DNA of 64,000 bases from Thiomicrorhabdus sediminis (GTDB taxonomy: Bacteria; Pseudomonadota; Gammaproteobacteria; Thiomicrospirales; Thiomicrospiraceae): the NCBI RefSeq assembly GCF_005885815.1, contig NZ_CP040602.1:1193630-1257629 (forward strand), read 5' to 3'. The notes under the pieces are model-generated. The model was not told the DNA's origin. It made no database searches and saw nothing but the letters and a program-made list of their open reading frames with translations. This document shows, one piece after another, positions 54,682 to 64,000 of this stretch; the stretch's first letter is position 1, and each line of letters begins with the position of its first letter. Position numbers and translations under genes: made by a program.

Positions 54682-55563
54682 TCAGGGCTTGAGAATTTTC
54701 TTTATATCCACCTTACGCCCTTGATAACGCGCTTCCAGATAAAGTTTTGGTCGCTTGGTATTGCCGGTAGCACCCATGGTCGCAACCACCTGTCCACTTT
54801 TGACAATATCCCCTTCTCGAACCAATAAAGCACTGTTGTGGGCATAGATCGACATATATTCATCAGTATGCTTGATCACCAACATCCAACCAAAATTGGC
54901 AATCCCATTACCCGCATACACCACCTTACCAGATGTTACTGCCTTAACGTCTTGACCAGGTAAGCCATAGATTTCCAACACCGAAAGTCCGGCGCGGTCG
55001 CGGATATAACGGTAATCTAAACCTTTATGCATCGGCCAGACCCACTTACCGCTTTTCTCCATCTTAACACGCTCTTGCGGTGTATCCTGACGCTCAATCG
55101 CTTTTGCACTATCCTCTTTCGGCGGGCTTAACTGCTTAGCTTGTTTAATCGGCGCTTGGTTTTTCGGCTGCAACGGTTCTGGCTGCACCCTTGATTGTCC
55201 TGTAATATCATTTGCCGGATCTTCATTATCATCAACCAGTTCCGGAGAGGTCTGCAATGCCTGAACAGATGGAATCAATAGCTCCTGATTAACATAGATA
55301 ATATAAGGCGGAAGTAGCTGATTGTATTTAGCCAACCGACTCATTGAGATATCACACTTAACCGCAATTTCACTTAAGGTATCTCCAGAACGGACACGAT
55401 AACTGCCCTGACAGTCCTGAGCTTGCGACGGCTTTGCTTGGGCACTTGAAGTAGTCGCACCATGATCACGAGGAGCATACTTTAAAGGCGAAGAACAAGC
55501 ACTCAAGCCTAATACCATGGTTGCCAGATATATTACTCGTGTTTGCGGTTTAGTTAACTTCAT
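54682..55563 (-). CDS. nlpD: Lipoprotein NlpD-like, LysM and degenerate M23 peptidase domain
   Basis: A 293-residue lipoprotein with the lipobox LSAC at about 20-23. A LysM domain (YRVRSGDTLSEIAVKCDIS, about 55-98) binds peptidoglycan. A proline- and glutamine-rich linker leads to an M23 domain at about 170-293. That domain lacks the LytM zinc residues: the HxxxD is not visible and the HxH histidine is replaced, as in PKLYLEAR. NlpD proteins act as activators of the amidase AmiC. It sits downstream of yqaA; rpoS is not downstream. Confidence 0.9.
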   Translation of the reverse strand: MKLTKPQTRVIYLATMVLGLSACSSPLKYAPRDHGATTSSAQAKPSQAQDCQGSYRVRSGDTLSEIAVKCDISMSRLAKYNQLLPPYIIYVNQELLIPSVQALQTSPELVDDNEDPANDITGQSRVQPEPLQPKNQAPIKQAKQLSPPKEDSAKAIERQDTPQERVKMEKSGKWVWPMHKGLDYRYIRDRAGLSVLEIYGLPGQDVKAVTSGKVVYAGNGIANFGWMLVIKHTDEYMSIYAHNSALLVREGDIVKSGQVVATMGATGNTKRPKLYLEARYQGRKVDIKKILKP

Positions 55564-55621
55564 AATACTATCTACTCTCAGTCCCTGTTATCTACCTAAT
55601 AAGATGATTTGAACAAATCAA

Positions 55622-56206
55622 TTAAAAAATCTCTGCTTTATATGCGATGTAAATCGCAATTAAAGCCACAAAAAGCCAACCCAACCAGTCAACCCATTGA
55701 CGCACCTTATGCTCAAGCTTTTCGCCACCCCAGCGCATCAATCCAGCAACCAGAAAAAAACGTGCCCCACGGCCAATAAAAGAAGCCATCATAAACGGCA
55801 ACAAAGCCATTGATGCCGCACCGGCGCTTATCGTGAACAATTTATAGGGAATCGGGCTAAAACCGGCAATAAACACGATCCAAACGCCGTACTCCTCAAA
55901 CCATTGATTGATGGTTTGCAGTTTCGCTTCATAACCTAACGACTCAATGGTCGGCATTAAGGCATCCATGGCAAAATGACCGATGGCATAACCCAACAAT
56001 CCACCTAAAATAGAAAACAGCGTTGTCAACCAGGCATAATAGAAAGCCTTTTCCGGGCGTGCCAAACTCATTGGCATTAACATAACATCCGGTGGAATCG
56101 GGAAAAACGACGATTCGGCAAAACTCATCGCACTCAAATAACGGGTCGCTAAACGGTGTCTTGCCCAACGCATACATAAATCATACAGCGGAGAAAACAG
56201 CTTCAT
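55622..56206 (-). CDS. yqaA: YqaA family (DedA-like) membrane protein
   Basis: A 194-residue protein with about five membrane helices. Segments AESSFFPIPPDVMLMPMSLARP, LGGLLGYAIGHF, WIVFIAGFSPIPYKLFTISAGAASM and FIGRGARFFLVAGLMRWGG are those of the YqaA/VTT group. Related DedA proteins flip lipid carriers; no function is proven for YqaA. Its first base overlaps the last base of pcm, so the two are coupled. Confidence 0.9.
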   Translation of the reverse strand: MKLFSPLYDLCMRWARHRLATRYLSAMSFAESSFFPIPPDVMLMPMSLARPEKAFYYAWLTTLFSILGGLLGYAIGHFAMDALMPTIESLGYEAKLQTINQWFEEYGVWIVFIAGFSPIPYKLFTISAGAASMALLPFMMASFIGRGARFFLVAGLMRWGGEKLEHKVRQWVDWLGWLFVALIAIYIAYKAEIF

Positions 56207-56883
56207 TATTCGACCCCTGTTTTCATCGGTACAAACATGACTTCGGCAAGACAGGTTTCCTTGTAACCATTCAATGTTTTCTCGAAACCGTATAATTTTT
56301 GTTCATGCTCACCAATGGGCATTACCAGACGACCGCCAACCTTGAGTTGATTAATCAACTCTTGCGGTAACTCCGCCGGTGATGCCGCGGAAATAATCGC
56401 ATCAAACGGCGCTTTTGCAGGCCAACCCCAGTGACCATCACTCATAGAAAATTCAACATTGCTAAGCTCAAGCTTGCCAATCACCTGCTGCGCTCTTTGC
56501 GACAAGGCCTCAATACGTTCAACACTGTAAACCTTATCAACCAATAAAGACAATATCGCCGTTTGGTAACCGGAACCGGTACCTATCTCAAGCACATTTC
56601 TTACCGGACGATCACTTTGCAACAACCATTGCGTCATTTTCGCAACCACCCAAGGCTGGGATATTGTTTGCCCATAGCCTATCGGCAAAGCGGTATCTTC
56701 ATAGGAACGCGTGGCCATTGCTTCATCAAGAAACAGATGCCGTGGAACCACTTTAATGGTGTCTAAAACGCGGGGGTCGCTAATGCCTTTTTCAATTAAT
56801 CTATCAACCAAGCGATTTCGGGTGCGCTGCGAAGTCATACCTAGACCTTGGTACAACTCAAAAGCGCTATTGGGATAATTCAC
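56206..56883 (-). CDS. pcm: Protein-L-isoaspartate O-methyltransferase
   Basis: A 225-residue SAM-dependent methyltransferase repairing isoaspartate damage. MTSQRTRNRLVDRLIEKGI, VPRHLFLDEAMATRSYEDTALPIGYGQTISQPWVVAKMTQWL and the SAM motif VLEIGTGSGYQTAILS are diagnostic; INQLKVGGRLVMPIG ends the core. It lies between surE and yqaA-nlpD, the classic surE-pcm-nlpD arrangement. Confidence 0.95.
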   Translation of the reverse strand: MNYPNSAFELYQGLGMTSQRTRNRLVDRLIEKGISDPRVLDTIKVVPRHLFLDEAMATRSYEDTALPIGYGQTISQPWVVAKMTQWLLQSDRPVRNVLEIGTGSGYQTAILSLLVDKVYSVERIEALSQRAQQVIGKLELSNVEFSMSDGHWGWPAKAPFDAIISAASPAELPQELINQLKVGGRLVMPIGEHEQKLYGFEKTLNGYKETCLAEVMFVPMKTGVE

Positions 56884-56938
56884 TCAAACCTCTAATTTTT
56901 ATACTATGCTTTACAACGGATTATTTTTGTCATCTATT

Positions 56939-57715
56939 CTATAGGTTTAGAGCGGACTGGTGCAGCTTTTCCAACATTTTATAATCGGTTAAATCGATCT
57001 TTAATGGTGTTATTGAAGCATAACCATTTTCAACCGCATGGAAATCGGTACCCTCTCCAGCATCCGCGGCCGGTCCGGCAGGCCCAATCCAAAAAATCGG
57101 TAAACCACGCGGGTCGACCTGTTTGACAACTGGCTCTGACTGATGGCGATGCCCTAAACGGGTAACCTTAACACCCTTGAGTGCTTCTAAAGGAATATCC
57201 GGTACATTGATATTGAAAATCGTATCACGTGCCTCCAGCACACTGAAATCCTCCATTGCCTGAAGAAACTGTATAACCACAGCCGCTGCAGTTTCATAGT
57301 GCTTCTCACCACACAAGGAGACAGCAATCGAAGGCTTACCTAAAAAGCGCCCTTCGGTGGCTGCCGCAACCGTACCGGAATAAAGCACATCATCGCCCAT
57401 ATTAGCACCGGCATTGATTCCTGAAATAACAATATCAGGCTGATAACCCAAAGCACCATTGACCGCCAAATGCACACAATCGGTCGGCGTGCCGTTAACG
57501 CTATAAACCTGACAACGTTTGTCCTTACAGTGATTGCCATGCTGAGTTAAACGCAATGGCTCCAATAGCGTTAACGAGTTACTTGCTGCGCTACGGTTTC
57601 TTTCCGGGGCAACCAGATCCAGTCTTTCAAAATCCAGTTTATCGATAAATGTCTGCAGCAATGACTGAATGCCTCCGGCAAAATAGCCATCATCATTAGA
57701 GAGAAGAATTTTCAT
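56939..57715 (-). CDS. surE: 5'/3'-nucleotidase SurE
   Basis: A 258-residue survival protein. The N-terminus [19 protein letters not shown] carries the metal-binding [34 protein letters not shown] and [25 protein letters not shown] complete the family marks. It dephosphorylates nucleoside monophosphates. I chose ATG 57715; the frame is open for 32 codons upstream but those are non-coding. The start lies 79 bases from divergent smrA. Confidence 0.95.
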   Translation of the reverse strand: MKILLSNDDGYFAGGIQSLLQTFIDKLDFERLDLVAPERNRSAASNSLTLLEPLRLTQHGNHCKDKRCQVYSVNGTPTDCVHLAVNGALGYQPDIVISGINAGANMGDDVLYSGTVAAATEGRFLGKPSIAVSLCGEKHYETAAAVVIQFLQAMEDFSVLEARDTIFNINVPDIPLEALKGVKVTRLGHRHQSEPVVKQVDPRGLPIFWIGPAGPAADAGEGTDFHAVENGYASITPLKIDLTDYKMLEKLHQSALNL

Positions 57716-57794
57716 GGTGTAAAATACCTTATTCGACCACGACAATAACCCAGCCGTGTTTGATGAATTTCGTGCAATTATATAAGTTTCCACT

Positions 57795-58364
57795 ATGACA
57801 GACCACGACAAATCTTTATTTCAACAAGCCATGGCTGAAATGTCAGATATAAAGCCGATCAAAAACGGCAATCAATATTTGGAGCATCAAGAAAATGCTC
57901 AGCAACTGAAAGCACAACAACGTCAAGTGATTAGAAAACTGCGTCAAAAACAACTGCAACCGAAATTCAATAGCGACAGCTTCGAGAAAGACCATGATAT
58001 CGACAGCCAACCGGTCGGCAATTTTGCCACTTTAAGTTATTTTCAACCGGGATTACGCGCACAGGAAATTGAAAAACTCAAAAAAGGCAAATATCCCAAT
58101 CAGGCGGAACTCGATTTACACGGTTTGACAGTGGAACTGGCAGAAAAACAGATTCGTGACTTTCTTAAACAATGCTATGGCTATGAATTACGTTATATTC
58201 GCATTATTCACGGTAAAGGTTATAACTCGGAAGACAATTTTCCGGTTTTAAAAAATCTGGTCAATCAGATACTCAGACAAACCCCGTTTATTCTGGGATT
58301 TTACAGCGCTCCAGCTAAACAAGGCGGTAGTGGCGCGGTAAATATTTTGCTTAAAGCGCAATAA
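57795..58364 (+). CDS. smrA: Smr domain protein SmrA
   Basis: A 189-residue protein with an N-terminal charged helix region and a C-terminal Smr domain (about 100-189) showing [29 protein letters not shown] and the final GAVNILLK. Smr domains are nicking endonucleases related to the MutS2 tail; E. coli SmrA has DNA endonuclease activity. It is divergent from surE. Confidence 0.92.
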   Translation: MTDHDKSLFQQAMAEMSDIKPIKNGNQYLEHQENAQQLKAQQRQVIRKLRQKQLQPKFNSDSFEKDHDIDSQPVGNFATLSYFQPGLRAQEIEKLKKGKYPNQAELDLHGLTVELAEKQIRDFLKQCYGYELRYIRIIHGKGYNSEDNFPVLKNLVNQILRQTPFILGFYSAPAKQGGSGAVNILLKAQ

Positions 58365-58412
58365 ACCCACCAATAAAAGACAAGCCAACAAACAAGTATA
58401 AGAAATGGCGAT

Positions 58413-58754
58413 TTAAGGAGTGGCGATTGAATTGGTTGCCGAATCGTCCATGACAGACTCATCTGTATTGGGATCAGGCTGTTTAAGCGTGATCACATTA
58501 ACAAACACCTCATCTTTTTTCACCATACCCAAAGTTTGACGGGCGATGGTTTCAATCGCCTGCGGGTTGTTTTGCAACTCATGGACTTCTTCGGCAAGTT
58601 TAGCGTTCTGAAGTCGCTGTTCGGTTAAAGAGCTTTCCAATTCGGTTAATTGGTTCTGTAAAGTAAAAAGCTCGCTTAGCCCTCCGTCAGAGGACAATAA
58701 GCGAGCTTGTAAAACAACAATCAGCAATGCCAATGCGAGGTAAATCTTTTTCAC
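58413..58754 (-). CDS. ftsB: Cell division protein FtsB
   Basis: A 113-residue bitopic protein. The membrane helix is at about 3-20 (IYLALALLIVVLQARLL). A leucine-zipper coiled coil follows (about 30-60, ELFTLQNQLTELESSLTEQRLQNAKLAEEV). Then the FtsB segment NPQAIETIARQTLGMVKKDEVFV. FtsB joins FtsL and FtsQ in the divisome. The GTG start at 58754 has AAGGAG six bases upstream and gives the usual N-terminus; an upstream TTG at 58772 is not preferred. It follows eno by 63 bases. Confidence 0.92.
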   Translation of the reverse strand: MKKIYLALALLIVVLQARLLSSDGGLSELFTLQNQLTELESSLTEQRLQNAKLAEEVHELQNNPQAIETIARQTLGMVKKDEVFVNVITLKQPDPNTDESVMDDSATNSIATP

Positions 58755-58817
58755 ATCAGACTCCTTGCTCAAGGCTCCAAAAGAGCCTTTGATTGTTATA
58801 AATAACTAGAACCAGAA

Positions 58818-60116
<1,299 letters not shown>

Positions 60117-60220
60117 TTATAAACGAATAATCTTATTTTAAGGCACCTATATGACAGCGCCATGACAAATTCTTAGCTTTGCTTGCTGATAACGGTTTTG
60201 CCGTTTGCTACAGCCCGAGT

Positions 60221-61060
60221 TTAAAGAGAGAAATTATCTTCGATAAATCCACGTTCTTTAACTACTGAGTCCAACGCTTTTAACGTTTCCAGTAGCGGTT
60301 CAAGCTGACCTAAAGGCCACATGTTAGGCCCATCACTTAGAGCTTTTTGAGGATCAGGGTGCGTTTCCATAAACACACCTGACACTCCAGCTGCAATCGC
60401 AGCTCGGGCCAGCACAGGAACCATTTCTCGCTGACCACCTGAAGTTGTACCTTGTCCACCAGGCTGTTGCACAGAATGCGTTGCATCAAATACTACCGGG
60501 CATTCGGTTGAACGCATTGACGCCAAACCGCGCATATCGGAAACCAAGGTGTTATAACCGAATGATGTACCACGATCGCAGACCATAATGTTGTCGTTAC
60601 CGACTTCACGGGCTTTAGCAACTACCTGATTCATATCCCAAGGCGCTTGGAACTGGCCTTTTTTAATATTGACCGGCAAACCTTGGCGACAGACGTTTTG
60701 AATGAAATTGGTTTGACGAACCAAAAACGCCGGGGTCTGCATCACATCAACCACCGAGGCAACTTCATCCAACGGGGTATCTTCATGCACATCGGTTAAT
60801 ACCGGCACACCGACTTCATCCTTCACTTTTTGTAGAATACGCAAGCCTTCTTCAATTCCTAAACCACGAAAACTTGCGGTAGAAGAACGGTTAGCCTTAT
60901 CGTATGACGATTTGAAAATAAAAGGAATATCCAACTTCTCGGTCATCTCTTTTAGCTGACCGGCAGTATCAATCGCCAGTTGTTCAGATTCAATAACACA
61001 AGGACCGGCAATCAAAAAAAACGGTTGATCAATTCCGACATTAAAACCACATAATTTCAT
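60221..61060 (-). CDS. kdsA: 3-deoxy-8-phosphooctulonate synthase
   Basis: A 279-residue KDO-8-phosphate synthase condensing PEP with arabinose-5-phosphate for lipopolysaccharide. Family marks: [63 protein letters not shown]-type ([11 protein letters not shown]), and [26 protein letters not shown]. Its start lies 12 bases after pyrG with AGGA upstream, so it is cotranscribed. Confidence 0.96.
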   Translation of the reverse strand: MKLCGFNVGIDQPFFLIAGPCVIESEQLAIDTAGQLKEMTEKLDIPFIFKSSYDKANRSSTASFRGLGIEEGLRILQKVKDEVGVPVLTDVHEDTPLDEVASVVDVMQTPAFLVRQTNFIQNVCRQGLPVNIKKGQFQAPWDMNQVVAKAREVGNDNIMVCDRGTSFGYNTLVSDMRGLASMRSTECPVVFDATHSVQQPGGQGTTSGGQREMVPVLARAAIAAGVSGVFMETHPDPQKALSDGPNMWPLGQLEPLLETLKALDSVVKERGFIEDNFSL

Positions 61061-61072
61061 TGCTTATTCCTA

Positions 61073-62701
61073 TTACGCTTTATTCTTATAATCATTAGCC
61101 GCATTCACAAATGCACTGAACAATGGATGACCGTTTCTTGGTGTAGAGGTAAATTCCGGGTGGAACTGACAAGCTACAAACCAAGGATGCTCAGGAATCT
61201 CAATGGTTTCAACCAGATTACCATCTTCTGAACGACCCGCAAAAACCAAACCGGCTTGTTCAAGCTTAGACACATAACCGTCGTTAACCTCATAGCGGTG
61301 ACGGTGACGCTCACGAATCAATTCACTGCCGTAAATATCAGCAATTTTACTGCCTGCAGTCAGACTACAATTTTGTCCACCCAGGCGCATGGTGCCGCCG
61401 AGGTCAACATCTTCATCACGCTCAACCAGATTGCCTTCTTCATCGGTCCATTCAGTAATTAGCGCCACAACAGGGAAAGGTGTTTGGGCATTCAGTTCAC
61501 TACTGTGAGCATTTTCCAAGCCCGCCACATGGCGAGCATACTCAACCACCGCCATCTGCATACCCAAACAGATACCCAAGTAAGGAATCTTGTTTTCACG
61601 CGCATATTGAATCGCGAGAATCTTACCTTCAACACCACGCTCACCAAAACCGCCAGGCACCAGGATCGCATCTTTATTTTTAATCGCATCCAAGCCCTCT
61701 GTTTCCAGTGATTCTGAATCGATATATTCGATATTAACGCGGGTATTGGTGTGGATTCCGGCATGTATCAAAGATTCAATCAATGATTTATAAGCCTCTG
61801 TCAAATCGACATACTTACCAACCATAGCGATTTCTACTGTCTTTTCAGGATTTAGCTGAGCTTCAACCACTTGATCCCAGTCAGACAAATCAACCGGCTT
61901 GGCATCGATTCCTAAGCGTTTTACCACAAGATCATCCAAACCTTGTTCATGCAACATTCTAGGCACTTCGTAGATAGTACGCGCATCCAAAGAGTTGATA
62001 ACGGCTTTCTCTTCAACATTGGTAAACAACGCAATCTTACGCTTTTCGCTCTCTTCCAATGCCATTTCAGAACGACAAATCAGAATATCCGGTTGAATAC
62101 CGATGGAACGCAACTCTTTTACCGAGTGCTGAGTAGGCTTGGTCTTGACCTCACCCGCTACAGCAATGTATGGCAACAAGGTCAGATGCATAAATAGAGC
62201 GCGATCACGCCCTACTTCGATGCTCAACTGACGAATGGCCTCCAGAAACGGTAAAGATTCGATATCACCCACAGTACCGCCAACTTCGACCAGAGCAACA
62301 TCGGCGTCACCCGCCGCTTTGAGGATACGCTTTTTGATTTCATCAGTAACATGCGGGATTACCTGAACCGTTCCACCAAGGTAATCACCACGACGCTCAT
62401 TGCGAATAACGGTTTCATATACCTGACCGGTAGAGAAGCTGTTACGCTTGGTAAAGTGACGCTGAACAAAGCGTTCATAATGACCTAAATCCAAGTCTGT
62501 TTCGGCGCCGTCATCAGTAACAAAAACCTCGCCGTGCTGCAACGGACTCATGGTTCCTGGATCGACATTGATATACGGATCCATTTTTAACATACTGACT
62601 TTAAGACCACGAGCTTCCAACAAGGCACCCAAAGATGCCGCTGCAATGCCCTTTCCTAAAGAAGAAACAACACCACCTGTTACAAAAATAAATTTAGTCA
62701 T
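61073..62701 (-). CDS. pyrG: CTP synthase
   Basis: A 542-residue enzyme making CTP from UTP, ATP and glutamine. The synthetase domain begins [31 protein letters not shown], with [27 protein letters not shown]. The glutaminase domain has [15 protein letters not shown] with the nucleophile cysteine, and [12 protein letters not shown] 62701 is used; the TTG one codon before is unlikely. It heads the pyrG-kdsA-eno unit and is followed upstream by tilS. Confidence 0.97.
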   Translation of the reverse strand: MTKFIFVTGGVVSSLGKGIAAASLGALLEARGLKVSMLKMDPYINVDPGTMSPLQHGEVFVTDDGAETDLDLGHYERFVQRHFTKRNSFSTGQVYETVIRNERRGDYLGGTVQVIPHVTDEIKKRILKAAGDADVALVEVGGTVGDIESLPFLEAIRQLSIEVGRDRALFMHLTLLPYIAVAGEVKTKPTQHSVKELRSIGIQPDILICRSEMALEESEKRKIALFTNVEEKAVINSLDARTIYEVPRMLHEQGLDDLVVKRLGIDAKPVDLSDWDQVVEAQLNPEKTVEIAMVGKYVDLTEAYKSLIESLIHAGIHTNTRVNIEYIDSESLETEGLDAIKNKDAILVPGGFGERGVEGKILAIQYARENKIPYLGICLGMQMAVVEYARHVAGLENAHSSELNAQTPFPVVALITEWTDEEGNLVERDEDVDLGGTMRLGGQNCSLTAGSKIADIYGSELIRERHRHRYEVNDGYVSKLEQAGLVFAGRSEDGNLVETIEIPEHPWFVACQFHPEFTSTPRNGHPLFSAFVNAANDYKNKA

Positions 62702-62899
62702 CAATTAACACTTTCTAGAATATGAAGTTTATGATTAGAAGTAATCAGAATGGAACCGAATTATACCGTATACAGCGGTTTTCAGCAATGGGATAATTCA
62801 TAAAACCTGTAGACACGACGTTTTTCTCAACAAAATTTTATTTATACTGCATTCAGCCTTTAAAACAGCACTTTACAGATATTTTTCAAAGCCCAATAA

Positions 62900-64000
62900 T
62901 TAACGCAACTGTAAAATTTGCAAGATTTGCAAATAACTCATTTCAAGAGTCCGAGGCTCAACTTGTGATTTTTCTGTTGGCGACAAATTTTGCAGACAAT
63001 TTTGACACCCCAGCACCGCCAATATCCGCCCCTCATCATCTTGTAAAACCGGCCAAAAAACTCTTAACCAAGGAGGAATACGATGCTGCTGAAAAAAGTT
63101 TTTTAAGGCTTTTTTATTGACCGCGCCCTCGTCAAGATGAGCAATCGGCTTACAAACCAGGCCTGCCTTGGCATGCACAACGTTGAATTTAAAAGTATAA
63201 CCCGGGTTGATCACTCTGCCCTGCAGTCCGCTAGAGTCGATATTCGACTTTAACTTAGCAATCGATGCCCATTCAATGCCACGGCAATAATCCTTAGCAG
63301 CTTGCTCGTTATGCTCTGTAAACCATTTAGGCAAAATATATAAACGCTGATATTGCCAACGCAATTCATACGAGCGCATCTTATAAGCCGCGTTTTGCAC
63401 CCTATTATCGCCTTGCAGAGAGAAAACCAATACATACAGCCATTGGTAATGTTTTTTGCTCAACACAACTCCCGGAAAAAAAACGCTCAACCAATAACGG
63501 ATTATGTTTTTTTGCTCAATCCAGTCAACCTCCTCAAGCGCCCTGAGCTCAATAAAATCAAAACTGAAACAACTGCTTTCAAGTCCTGATTGAGCCATTT
63601 TATCGAGCAGCAGGTTTGCCTCGGAAATATGCCCCGCACTATCCGACACTTTTTGCTGCACATCCGGCCAAAGCTTTTCAATATCGGGCAACAAGTTGTT
63701 ACGCAACCAATTACGCCTAAATTGGTTATCTTGATTGGAAGGGTCTTCAATAAAGCTCAGCTCAACGCTTTTTGCATAATCGAGCATCGCCTGATAAGAG
63801 ACCTTCAATAAAGGCCTATGCAGAATCAGATTATCATTCAGGCATTCATAGCACTCTAAAGCTCTTGACTCCGGCATTCCCGACATGCCTGGCACCCCGG
63901 CACCACGAAACAGATTGAGTAAAACGGTTTCAGCCTGGTCGCGCTGATGATGGGCAAACAATAGAACAGGCGCAGCCAAGCTTTTAAGGCTACCGCGCGC
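62900..64000 (-). CDS. tilS: tRNA(Ile)-lysidine synthase (5' end outside window)
   Basis: The frame runs off the window at 64000, so the N-terminal SGGxDS ATP motif is outside. Visible are FAHHQRDQAETVLLNLFRGAGVPGMSGM, RPLLKVSYQAMLDYA, and FIEDPSNQDNQFRRNWLRNNLLPDI, which are TilS marks. A C-terminal TilS substrate-binding domain ends at about 64 residues from the stop (WLRVFWPVLQDDEGRILAVLG). The enzyme makes lysidine in tRNA-Ile(CAU). Being upstream of pyrG fits the accA-tilS-pyrG order. Confidence 0.93.
   Translation of the reverse strand, partial: ARGSLKSLAAPVLLFAHHQRDQAETVLLNLFRGAGVPGMSGMPESRALECYECLNDNLILHRPLLKVSYQAMLDYAKSVELSFIEDPSNQDNQFRRNWLRNNLLPDIEKLWPDVQQKVSDSAGHISEANLLLDKMAQSGLESSCFSFDFIELRALEEVDWIEQKNIIRYWLSVFFPGVVLSKKHYQWLYVLVFSLQGDNRVQNAAYKMRSYELRWQYQRLYILPKWFTEHNEQAAKDYCRGIEWASIAKLKSNIDSSGLQGRVINPGYTFKFNVVHAKAGLVCKPIAHLDEGAVNKKALKNFFQQHRIPPWLRVFWPVLQDDEGRILAVLGCQNCLQNLSPTEKSQVEPRTLEMSYLQILQILQLR

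Noticed and set aside
54682..55563. NlpD-like protein as an active peptidoglycan hydrolase
   Set aside because: The LytM zinc ligands are not present, as in known non-catalytic NlpD.

Overview
The window reads as an ordinary chromosomal stretch of a gammaproteobacterium. Core gene blocks appear in typical gammaproteobacterial neighbourhoods: rplI-dnaB-alr, xseB-xseA-dusA, relA, rluB-yciO-rnm, zipA-ligA, surE-pcm-nlpD, and ftsB-eno-kdsA-pyrG-tilS. A CbbY-type phosphatase (normally tied to the Calvin cycle), a HopJ-family protein, a D-ribulokinase-like FGGY kinase, RpoN and an RpfE-like protein in the threonine cluster fit an autotrophic sulfur oxidiser of the Thiomicrospira/Thiomicrorhabdus/Hydrogenovibrio group. 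That assignment is inference from gene content. I see no prophage, insertion sequence, CRISPR array or plasmid-type region.

Layout. 1-7.1 kb (+): a membrane protein cut by the window edge, rplI, dnaB, alr, a NUDIX hydrolase, a small membrane protein, a MATE transporter and YchJ. 7.1-8.7 kb: a tiny membrane protein divergent from a SPOR-domain protein. 8.7-13.7 kb (-): a two-component system resembling the 'proteobacterial dedicated sortase' PdsS/PdsR pair but with no sortase nearby, a bicupin and rpoN. 14-18.3 kb: a membrane protein with an antitoxin-like N-terminus, then arsC-like, xseB, xseA (with an extra DUF5710-like domain) and dusA. 18.6-23.2 kb: relA, a four-tRNA operon (Ala, Glu, Gly, Glu) with a strong promoter, and gltX. 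23.3-28.3 kb: two divergent SLAC1/TehA-like transporters, an M61 peptidase, slyX and a secreted unknown.

28.3-34.9 kb: rluB, a site-2 protease, yciO and rnm on the minus strand; yciB, yciI, a LexA-like peptidase without a DNA-binding domain behind a near-consensus SOS box, a short asparaginase and an EamA transporter on the plus strand. 34.9-41.8 kb: darP (apparently frameshifted at its 5' end), ligA, zipA, the FGGY kinase, a HopJ-like protein and CbbY. 42.1-46.6 kb: a DksA lacking three of the four zinc cysteines, an APH-kinase fusion, two unknowns, msrA and a YqiA-like esterase. 46.6-53.8 kb: recJ, thrC, an RpfE-like protein, hom and alaC. 54.2-64 kb: a Mth938-like protein, nlpD, yqaA, pcm, surE, smrA, ftsB, eno, kdsA, pyrG and the 3' part of tilS.

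The signals that most deserve a second look are the HTH-less LexA-like protein under an SOS box, the PdsS/PdsR-like pair without a sortase, the DUF5710-XseA fusion, the antitoxin-like membrane protein, the zinc-less DksA and the darP frameshift. Several are probably lineage features already present in databases but not well described. Nothing here amounts to a clearly new multi-gene system.
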